Shown here: positions 53,896 to 64,000 of the stretch, in pieces
How the letters are laid out: every line of letters starts with the position of its first letter
Numbering within the stretch: the stretch's first letter is position 1
Source of the DNA: Epichloe hybrida
Lineage: Eukaryota > Ascomycota > Sordariomycetes > Hypocreales > Clavicipitaceae
Length of the DNA stretch: 64,000 bases
NCBI GenBank assembly: GCA_019022495.1
Contig: JAFEKR010000012.1
Coordinates: 496,001-560,000, forward strand
Reading direction: 5' to 3'
Translations under genes and position numbers: made by a program
The notes under the pieces: model-generated
Told to the model about the DNA's origin: nothing
Seen by the model: only the letters and a program-made list of their open reading frames with translations
The model's database searches: none

Positions 53896-56643
53896 CTAGG
53901 GGATACAGAAGTCGATCCAGCTGCCCAGGTAGTCTAATCTGTTCCCAACATCTTCTTGGCTCTTGTAGATTTCTTCAAACTCGGCGAAGCTGAGGCGACC
54001 CCACCCGCCTCTTTCTTTGGCTTGCGTCTCCGCGAGGGTGAGTTGTTTCCAGTAGCGGAGGGTGGCGTCAGCTGGTTCTGCTGCCGTCGGGCTTTGAGTG
54101 GTGCAACATGATTTTCGCCGCGGCGGATACGTCTTGCCCGTGGACCTGGACCTGGACCTGGCGCTGGCTTCTGCGACCGTGTTTGGACGGAACTGCGGCA
54201 AGGTCGGGTCACGCCGTTCCGCTTCTTCGCCTTGTTCGTAGATGATGTGACTGTCAGCATCGTCGCCGTCGTCCGAATGCCCCTCGTGGACGATTTCAAC
54301 CGGGCCATCGAGTTCAACGGCATTCCGTGGCTCGTCTGGCACTACGGCATAGCCAGTCTCAGCTAGCAGGTCTTCCAAGGACCTTTCTGACACGGCCTTT
54401 CTTCCTGCAGGGTTTCCGCCAGGCTCCTTCGACTCCTTCGACTCCTTCGAGTCGGAGGCGGCATTGTCGGGCAGCGCAATGGCGTCAATCTGGGTCCTGT
54501 ACTTTTCCCGATCGTCTGCTGTTTCTGCCGCTGTGATGGCCAGGTCCTCGGCCTTTTTGAATATCGTGTCGAGTAGTTCGTTGAAGGCCTGCTGGGTCAC
54601 CTGGTACAGGATTTCCTTGCCGGCATCCCTTTCCGCATCGGGGACGTCCATGCCACCCCAGCGCTCCGGCACACTTCTGGACGAGGTTGAAGGGTTCGAT
54701 CCAACGTCCAGGTCATCCGCGTCCTCGGCAAATCGAACTTTGGAGCTGGACCGCGATCGAGTCGTCAAGGGTGACGGGTCAGATGATTTGGACTCCTCCG
54801 TCATGTGATTGATGTTGGCCAGGATATCTTCATCGTTCTCCCAATCATCTGGAGCCCTGCCACCCTCTTCTTCATCCAGGTAGAACTGACGTCTCTTCCA
54901 TCGGTCATGAAGATGTTTTCGCGCCATATCTCGACGTTGTTTTTCCAGCTTGGGGGCCAGTTTGCGGCTTCGCGCTGCGGCTCGAACTCTTGATTCGCTA
55001 TATGTGCGGCCTGATCCCTCAGTCTGCGGGGTCTCGGCATCATCTCCCTCGTCATCTTCCTCATCCTCACCCCCGTCACCGCCACCGTCGTCACCGTCAC
55101 CGCCACCGTCACCACCATCGCCCTCCTCATCCTCACTCGCCTCTTGATTGGTGTTGAAGATGTTGGGAATTTCCTCCAGAGTACTTGGCGGGTTCAGCAA
55201 AGACGACCAGTAAGCTCTGTCCAAGTCTCCCCCGCTTACCCGTCGCACCGTGCGCCAGTTGGTATCCGTGTCGTTCCTTGCCATCAGCCGGCGGGGACGA
55301 GATTCGGTGTCGTAGGCAAACAAACTGGCCAAGATATCCTCTCTGGTCGCCGTGTCCCCACGATTGTCCGTGAATGCTCCCGTATAGCCGTCGGCCACTT
55401 CGACACTGCCATCTCTTCGATGCGTTTTTCCCTCGAATCGTGAACCCGAATCACCCGGAGGGATCCTTCCCTCCCGACCGAAGAGACTGCTCAGCGGTTG
55501 TCGACTCGATATTAGCTGTTGCGCCTCGGTACTAGCGAGAAGCTGATCCTCCAGCCCGTCGAGAATATCCTTGTGCATCTGCTTGTATAAAACATAATAA
55601 GCCCTGAACATGCGTAGGAAATCTCGACGATTGACATATCCATCACCGTCAATGTCGTACCCCTCAAACACCTTTCTCAGCTTGTCTTTTCTCTTCCGAT
55701 AGGATAAGCCGTGTAAGAACTCGGAGAAGCCAATGATATCATCATGATTGGAGTCGTAAAAGGAGAACATGCGGTCGTGGATCAGGTTTGGTGCCGCATG
55801 TCGAGAGCCTCCGGTCGGGACCAGACAACGCTCGAACGTCTTGCGATCCATGGCCACGCACAACTCGTCCGGATCATCCCGCCATTCCGTATTCGCCATG
55901 TACGTCCATTGCTCCCAGAAAGCCTCTAGCTCTGGCCGCTCGAACCCCGTATCTTTCGACAGCCGCGATAGTAGGCCGCGTGGGAGACTGCGCCGGCAAT
56001 TGTCCGGATCACCAGTGTACCACACTGGTTGCATCTGTCTTGGGCCGAACGGCGGTGCAGGAACCTTGATCTTGTAGAATACATGAGTCTTGATATGTAC
56101 CCCCTGAGCTTCGCAAGTCTCGCACAGGTCAAAGTCGGCACAGTTGGCGCATCGATATCGGACTCCGCGTATTGGAACCATGCCACATGAGTTACATTGG
56201 CAACCTCTGTGAACGCATCCATTCCTCCTGGCGTTGTCCTCGGATACTCGGAAGAGCAGGTTGACGATATTATGACCAGCTCGTTGCGCAGGCTGGAAGT
56301 CCGAGGTGCCGTTCCACCAGTCATCGACGTTGTCCATGTCCACGACGGTTTCTGCATCCGCGGGCGCTCGTAGGTTTGTGTTTGTCGAGTCGACATTCTC
56401 ATCGCCGCGGGTATCGGATGGGGAGGAGCTCCGATCCTCTGTTGGCGTTCTGGGACGCGAGCGACGAACGGCATTGCTTCTATGCAAGCGGGGTGCGCCG
56501 CTGGGAGTTTCTCGAGGAGGGCCACCATCGTTTCTTGTTTGCCAAGCGTAGTATCCCAGACTTACTGCGGCGACCACAGAGACGGCAGCCACGGCGGCAC
56601 GTGGCCGTGTGAGGGTGTCGACCGAAGGAGTCGTGGGCCACAT
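53896..56643 (-). CDS. ZZ zinc-finger and EF-hand protein with N-terminal membrane anchor
   Basis: Single exon, 915 aa. Residues 15-33 (AAVAAVSVVAAVSLGYYAW) form a membrane helix. The ZZ-type zinc finger is at about 143-188: cysteines in CVHRGCQCNSCG, then VRYRCANCADFDLCETCEA. Two EF-hand loops follow: FYDSNHDDIIGFSEF (12-residue loop acceptable) and GYDIDGDGYVNRRDF (canonical). The C-terminal half is acidic and disordered (poly Asp/Gly around EDEEGDGGDGGGDGDDGGGD) with an Arg/Lys helix (KLEKQRRDMARKHLHDRWKR). The final 60 residues are ordered again (LSFAEFEEIYKSQEDVGNRL). Fungal proteins with this order are known but uncharacterised; a calcium-responsive membrane scaffold is a reasonable inference. 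Confidence 0.9.
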   Translation of the reverse strand: MWPTTPSVDTLTRPRAAVAAVSVVAAVSLGYYAWQTRNDGGPPRETPSGAPRLHRSNAVRRSRPRTPTEDRSSSPSDTRGDENVDSTNTNLRAPADAETVVDMDNVDDWWNGTSDFQPAQRAGHNIVNLLFRVSEDNARRNGCVHRGCQCNSCGMVPIRGVRYRCANCADFDLCETCEAQGVHIKTHVFYKIKVPAPPFGPRQMQPVWYTGDPDNCRRSLPRGLLSRLSKDTGFERPELEAFWEQWTYMANTEWRDDPDELCVAMDRKTFERCLVPTGGSRHAAPNLIHDRMFSFYDSNHDDIIGFSEFLHGLSYRKRKDKLRKVFEGYDIDGDGYVNRRDFLRMFRAYYVLYKQMHKDILDGLEDQLLASTEAQQLISSRQPLSSLFGREGRIPPGDSGSRFEGKTHRRDGSVEVADGYTGAFTDNRGDTATREDILASLFAYDTESRPRRLMARNDTDTNWRTVRRVSGGDLDRAYWSSLLNPPSTLEEIPNIFNTNQEASEDEEGDGGDGGGDGDDGGGDGGEDEEDDEGDDAETPQTEGSGRTYSESRVRAAARSRKLAPKLEKQRRDMARKHLHDRWKRRQFYLDEEEGGRAPDDWENDEDILANINHMTEESKSSDPSPLTTRSRSSSKVRFAEDADDLDVGSNPSTSSRSVPERWGGMDVPDAERDAGKEILYQVTQQAFNELLDTIFKKAEDLAITAAETADDREKYRTQIDAIALPDNAASDSKESKESKEPGGNPAGRKAVSERSLEDLLAETGYAVVPDEPRNAVELDGPVEIVHEGHSDDGDDADSHIIYEQGEEAERRDPTLPQFRPNTVAEASARSRSRSTGKTYPPRRKSCCTTQSPTAAEPADATLRYWKQLTLAETQAKERGGWGRLSFAEFEEIYKSQEDVGNRLDYLGSWIDFCIP

Positions 56644-57343
56644 GTCTGTGTCTACCTTTCGAGCATGGTGTGCAGAGCGATCGAGTCGAGTTCAGCATGC
56701 AACGACTGGGATTTCGAGGTCGTATGAAGCTACGTTGTCGATTTGAGGCTGTCGCCGCCTGGAGCTCGACGACGTTCAATGATGAGAGTCTGCCGGGGTT
56801 ACTAAAGTTCGTCTCGTGTCTAGGGTGGGGCCTTTTGAATGGCAGTAATAACCAACCCATGGATGGCCCCTGACTGACTGACTGACTAAAAGACGGCCTG
56901 AATATATGCCTAACTAACTAATTAATTGCAGCTATCTTGTTTTATACTATTCTATTTTCAATGCTGTTCTTTTTAGGATTCATGTATCGATTTGCTCTTA
57001 GGTGCATCTATGACGCCTAGTTATCCTGAATCGCAAACACGGGGCTTTCGATTTTTGATGTCGCAGCGTTTTGCCGAACCTGTCTACTGTGCCACCGTAA
57101 GTGGCAGATGGCGCGTTGGATGACGATTCGTGAAGAAAAAGGAGCAATATTACTAGCCAGGCTGCCGCCCACATACAGACTCCTTAGACTGAATAACTTT
57201 TGTTTTCTATTACTCCGTGCAGCGACTCAATTGAATACGGGCTTTCGAGTCTCACACCAGCGTGGCTCGTCACAGCCACTCATCTTTGCCCGATGCTTTC
57301 TCTGCTGGCGCGGCTTCGCAGACTGATCACCCTCGCGACTTCC
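56644..57343. other. Intergenic region
   Basis: Contains the promoter of the ZZ/EF-hand gene and the 3' UTR of NMT1. TGAC and TAAC tandem repeats at 56871-56925; nothing else seen. Confidence 0.55.
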
Positions 57344-59163
57344 CTACGGAATCACCAATCCAATGCCACTCAAGTGATCTTGGTCAAGCTGATTCTTGGC
57401 ATTCACGCCACCCGCAATCGGATTCGCCCGGTAGTTGAACAGGTAGTAGTGCAATTGACCGTCGCCCCCGCCAAACTTTTGTTGCTCCAAGAACAAGCCG
57501 TTGTCCATCAGGGACAAGGCATTGAACACATCCAATTTGGCCTTCTTGGCCAGAATGAGGGCATCGTGGATGAGGGCATTGAGTCTCGCTTTGAGCGCAG
57601 GCCTATCAGGGGTGGTGGTGAGTCCAGCTTCTGTGGCGTAGTAGAAGAGGTAGGCAACGCGGAGGACTTCATTGTTCTTGATGATGGATGATTCGACGCA
57701 GAAGAAAGAGAAGAAGTCGGTGATATTTTTATCATTGTCCTGTTTCAGTTTTTTTTTTTTTGGCGAACGCATTAGCACAACAGAGGAGCAAGATTAACCG
57801 AACCCAGTCTAGCTGACACAAAGGGAGAGCTGGTGATTACCTCGACGACATAGGACCAGATTACCTGCTTGACATCCTTCTTGGGGAGAAACCAGTGTTT
57901 GGCCTCTTCGGCGGTAAACTCCGGCGCCATGTCGAACCTCGCCAGGTAGCGCGTCAACAACGACACCACTGCATCCACGTCTGTTTCCCGCATTGGGCGC
58001 AGGCCCTTGGTTGCCGTGCTATCCGGCACGGCGTATTTGCGGACCTGAAACTGTGGTTTGCTGCCTGGTGGCAATGGGCTGAACCCGCAGCCATGCAGCT
58101 TGGGCCAGTTCAACGCTCGATGGTAGTATCTACATGTGCTGACAGGTCGGGGCAGCACGACGCCCGCCGTGTACAAGCCTTGCCAGACACCGTCAAGGTT
58201 GCTGATGCGCGTGACCTCCTTGATGAGCACAGGAGCGAGACGCTTCCCACGCAACTTCTTGTGCACACAGAGAAAGTTGACCTCGGACGTGGTGAAAGTC
58301 TTGTTGCGGACGCGAATGTTGACGGGTACTGCGGAGATGAAGGCTACTAGTTTACGAGATTCAGTGGCTCGTACACCAATGTGGTATTTGCGTTGCCAGC
58401 CCGGTGCCATCATGGCCCTGTCAAGGGAAATGTTTAGCTTTCTTGTACGTTCAGTATAGGGATTTTTTCCCCCAACTCCCTCTTACCATCTGAGCACTTC
58501 AGGTATATAGTTGAAGCGGAACATGGCCTCGTCGTCTTCGACATAGTGCCCGTTCAATAACTCGTATACCTCCTTCATCTCGCCGTCGTCAGTCAGATCA
58601 ACAGTCACCCAGTCAAAGCCCGCCACCAAGGGTTGCGGCTCCTTGTCGATCTCTTCGACAGTCTGGGTCTTCAACGGGCCCTCCTCAAGCTTCTTGCCCT
58701 CCTCGCCAAACTGGGGCACCGGCTGCGTCTGCCAGAACTTGTAAGCACCCATGTCCTTGACATTCTTGCCGCTGGCTGCCAGTCCCGTCATGATCTCCGA
58801 AAGGTCCATGCCCTTGAGCATCGTGGCAACCTGGTCTGGTGAGGGATTCGAGGTTCCAAATTGTGTGGCGATTTCCTGCATGAGACCCGGGTTGAGCGAC
58901 GCCAGCTCCTTCATCTGCTCTGAGGAGAGGCCATCAATTGCCTCCTTGACGCCTTCATCGTGCTTTTCTTGTTCCGACTTGGCCGACAAGAGCCGCTTGA
59001 CCTTCTTGCACTTGGACTTCTTTTTTTTGCTCGACGTCGATGCGCCCGCAGGGCCCTCTGTGGTCGTGGGCTCGTCTTCTTCTGTTCGGGATTCAGCGGC
59101 GTCGTCGACTTTCTTGCCCTCGTCAACGACGGGCTCGGCGGGCTTGGACTCCTCAGTTGGCAT
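57344..59163 (-). CDS. nmt1: Glycylpeptide N-tetradecanoyltransferase (N-myristoyltransferase)
   Basis: Three exons: 59163-58487, 58417-57841, 57739-57344; introns 58486-58418 (GTAAGA..GACAG, phase 2) and 57840-57740 (GTAATC..ACAG, phase 0). Product 549 aa. It transfers myristate from myristoyl-CoA to N-terminal glycines in the cytosol. After a polar, Lys-rich N-terminus (ribosome-targeting type, [19 protein letters not shown]) the GNAT-type core begins at [16 protein letters not shown]. Signatures: [19 protein letters not shown] and the myristoyl-CoA site [27 protein letters not shown]-like helix, then [25 protein letters not shown], and [18 protein letters not shown]. The C-terminus LSGIGLVIP provides the terminal carboxylate used as catalytic base. 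An unusual N-terminal insert resembles a UBA/STI1-type helix ([20 protein letters not shown]). Confidence 0.95.
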
Positions 59164-59602
59164 GGTTCAGCGCAGAACGAGTTTCTGCCCTTGCACGTCG
59201 CGAAGAGGTGGGAGGTTGGTGTTGGTTTGACGCCGGGGCAAGCTCTTTTGTTGGTGGCGGGATGGTGGGGGTTTCCAGGCAGGGACTGCGGGGTCGAAGA
59301 TGTGAATTGAAGCTCTGGAAATCTCTATCATAATTTATGTACATATGCCCGGGAAAGATTAGTAAGCTGATCCGTACAAGGTATTTATTACATCGTGGCC
59401 TTTTGGTCAGAGCTTGCACCGCATGTGCCTGAAGCTGCCATGCGGCCACAGCTGCGCTGTGGACTGCTTTGAGGCAGACTCAATCCATCTCAGGAGCCAG
59501 CTGGTCTCTTAAACAGAATGGCCATGAACACTTCATCTGAGGCATATAAATTTCTTTTCAGAGGCAGTCTAGCCCAATGTGAGAAAACTAACGACAAAGC
59601 AT
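59164..59602. other. Intergenic region
   Basis: NMT1 promoter and 3' end of the next gene. No feature seen. Confidence 0.55.
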
Positions 59603-61147
59603 TCATTTCCCGTCAAAACACCTCATGACTGCCCTCAAAACCGCCGATGAAGAAACAATTCGGTTATGACCTGGAATCATGTTAGTGTCAAAAACTCTCC
59701 AAACGCTGGTCGGTGGCAAGGAGTCGTGGAAACAGCACTCACCACCATATACTACCAATTCTTGTCGGATGACGATATCTGGGTCAGCTTTCACAGTAGC
59801 GGTGAACCCATCTTTGCCAGGTCGCACTTCCGTGATACCCTCCTTGAACTTGTCAAAGGCTTGCTGCGAGAGCCCAGCAGTTGTTGCATTAGCTGCTGCC
59901 TGAAACAGCAAATCTTGATGCTGCCATGGGATATCCTGGTCATAGTAAGAATGGACCAACTCAAGCCGCAGCCTCGTTTTAGTGTGGCGGACAATGCTGG
60001 CCAATCGATCAGCCGACTGCCACTTGTCTACAACAGCCCCTTTTAGAAGTTCTACAGCAGATGGCCAGGCAGCTAAAGGTCCCATGACAGGGAAAATTCC
60101 ACTTATACGATAGCCGGTGAGAAGATTTGAAAGATCACTGAACCCTGCCACGAGAACCATGCCTGCAAATTCGATGCCCTTGCTCGCATATCGCTCGGCC
60201 ACACCACTGGCTACAGCCGTGCCGAGACTGTGACCAAACAAAACAATTCGACTCGAGGGTACGCCTGCTACCTCTGTAGCCCACTCGACTACAGTTTCTG
60301 CATCCTGAATGAGACCCTCCTCATTGGGGACTCCTGTGGAATGGCCATATCCTCGGTAATCGATGGCGATGACATGATAGGAGGACATGTCCGTCAGGGA
60401 ATGATAGCTGTCAGCCCTGTACATCTGAGCCACATGTCCGGCGTTCTATTGCTCGAAAGTCAGCAATTTCAGTCATTGCTTTCCCAAAGCAGTTCGAGAG
60501 GCAGAGAAGCGCAGAAAGACACACCCCATGGACTGAGTGAGCAAACGGTCAGCTTGGGATGATTTGGGAGAGATGAACAGTCATACTTACAATACAATAT
60601 CAGCTTTGCATTAGGATCAGACTGGAGGAGTCGGAAAGACTCAGTCGCAGTAACATCATGAGGGGCTGCCTCCGAGGAAGCACCCCTGATGATCTGGGCC
60701 TCATGTTCATGGTAAAGGGGCAAGGGCAAGACATGCCAAGCGTAGATGTACTTGTCGTCAGGCGTATGTAGGTAGAAGGGAGCTACCTGATGCTCTGAGA
60801 CGGAAGTGTCAGGTAATTTCGCCAGAAGATGAGTCTTGTGGAACGCGAGCCATGGAAATCGTGTGCCAAGAAGACAGATGCGGACTTACTTTCGAATCCC
60901 CATCTCTCAGGCTCATTGACATCCGACCAAAACAAGGTGTTGAACTTGTGCGCGTACAGGAAGCTGAGGTTGAAGCGTCAGGCACTTTGCCAACAATGCA
61001 ATGGAACCCCGCTTGATCATCCAAGGAAATACCCAGTGCTCACTGTCGTTGGAAAAAGGGAATGGCGGCAAGCGACCAAAACACGGTATAAAGCGCCAAG
61101 GGGGCGATGACCGCCAGCGACGCTGTCTGCATGAGCGACCGAGCCAT
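59603..61147 (-). CDS. Alpha/beta hydrolase, ABHD12/BEM46-like
   Basis: Six exons: 61147-61044, 60963-60890, 60794-60591, 60532-60525 (8 nt), 60445-59743, 59670-59603. All five introns are GT..AG (61043-60964, 60889-60795, 60590-60533, 60524-60446, 59742-59671). Product 386 aa. An N-terminal membrane helix (SLAVIAPLALYTVFWSLAAI) precedes FLYAHKFNTLFWSDVNEPER WGFE, a clade signature. The 8-nt exon encodes the oxyanion FHG, completed by NAGHVAQMYRADSYH from exon 5. The nucleophile elbow is IVLFGHSLGTAVASG, the acid region HSYYDQDIPWQHQ, and the catalytic histidine GGHNRIVSSS is built across the last intron. ABHD12 is a lysophospholipase; the fungal substrate is not known. An in-frame stop just upstream fixes the start at 61147. 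Confidence 0.92.
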
Positions 61148-61935
61148 GGGGCGAGCAATGAAGTCGTCGAGGCGCTGTTATAAGCTGAATGCAGAAATGA
61201 GTCACAACAGCATGTACAACGCTGGAGCAAAGCTGCTGGACGCTGAATTTATATCCGAGATTGCGCGCGCGCAAGTACACACATGTAAGACCAGCTGCAG
61301 AGCTGCCGCACGCAAACCCCGCTGGAGAGTGATCATGCAACACCCTGTAACACCAACCAGCCCAGTGTAATTTCTGGTGGCAACCGGTGATATTAGTCAG
61401 CCCAGCCCCCGGCATCACCAACCTTCCAACCTTCCGTCTTGTCTGGTCGCACCACAGATCCAACGGCCACCAGCCCACACGTCTGACTGACAACTTGCGA
61501 ATCTCTCCATCTTGAGGCCGGCGCTGCCTCAGTTCGGCGACCAACTGGAGCATTGATCGGGGTGTTGGTGTCGGCTACCACTGCGGCTCCTGGGCGACTC
61601 ATGACACGCGCCACGCCAGGTTTTTGGTTCTTCGGGACCCTCTACTTGTCTTCGGGTCATCCTTGTGGTCTGCAATTCAGTGTTTTGTGCTGAATCATCG
61701 CAGACCTGGCCAACTTGCAGTAGCTCAGCTCAGCTCAGCTCAGCTTTGCCCCCTTTGTCCTGTCAAACAAACCAAACATCGCCGATTCGAAAAGTCGTTT
61801 CATTTCCCACGTAATCCGTGCCAGCAGCGAGCAGCGAGAGCCCCATGGCACACTGACAATGATTTTCTTGTCGTCGTCCTCCGACTAATTCGACTGTTAT
61901 AATTTCCCTGCTCCGATTTTGTGTCGCCGCTTGGG
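61148..61935. promoter_or_regulatory. Divergent promoter region, ABHD12-like / SWC3
   Basis: 788 bp between divergent starts. AGCTC pentamer repeats lie at 61723-61745. No gene seen. Confidence 0.4.

Positions 61936-64000
<2,065 letters not shown>

Overview
The window is nuclear DNA of a filamentous ascomycete, most likely Sordariomycetes and plausibly Hypocreales. The evidence is short spliceosomal introns (about 53-160 nt, GT..AG, CTAAC-like branch points), gene-dense but non-operonic layout on both strands, fungal families (ERG9, GPI14, NMT1, SWC3, Kip3-type kinesin, Hrt3/Pof7 F-box protein, Ctr, ZIP and CCC1 transporters, a proteinase K-like subtilase) and a eukaryotic tRNA-Asp. Genus and species cannot be fixed from the sequence alone. 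Exon models below were built by hand: splice sites were chosen so that reading phase closes and family motifs are continuous.

Layout. 0-4.8 kb: sparse; a small secreted CS-alpha-beta (defensin-like) peptide gene and tRNA-Asp(GUC). 4.9-12.9 kb: an unknown coiled-coil protein, the F-box protein Pof7/Hrt3 divergent from the mitochondrial carrier Mtm1/SLC25A39, and a WDR89-like WD40 protein. 13.3-25.5 kb: FRG1-like protein divergent from a 2OG-Fe(II) oxygenase-like protein, a ZIP metal transporter divergent from a Dal5-type MFS permease, a thioredoxin-fold protein, a SET-domain protein with a signal peptide, and an HSL-type esterase. 26.1-34.5 kb: kinesin-8, Ctr copper transporter, squalene synthase. 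35.2-37.3 kb: secreted subtilase with a 17-residue repeat tail. 37.3-42.9 kb: accessory-looking stretch with a 1.9-kb inverted-repeat (TIR-like) element, a possible tiny secreted ORF inside it and a frame-broken DUF84 (inosine/xanthosine triphosphatase) relic. 42.9-51.6 kb: F-box-like protein, GPI14 divergent from a translin/TRAX protein, CCC1/VIT iron transporter, and an alpha/beta hydrolase interrupted by a 679-nt repeat-filled intron. 51.6-53.9 kb: no convincing gene. 53.9-64 kb: ZZ/EF-hand membrane protein, N-myristoyltransferase, ABHD12-like hydrolase (with an 8-nt micro-exon), and the 5' part of SWC3, which runs off the right edge.

The genes are mostly independent housekeeping functions. 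A loose theme is metal handling: Mtm1 (mitochondrial glutathione/Mn-Fe), ZIP (Zn/Fe), Ctr (Cu) and CCC1 (Fe/Mn) all lie within 40 kb. The most unusual signals are the repeat-filled intron open in all three sense frames, the repeat-tailed subtilase, the CS-alpha-beta peptide, the inverted-repeat element, the micro-exons and a GC-AG intron in ERG9.
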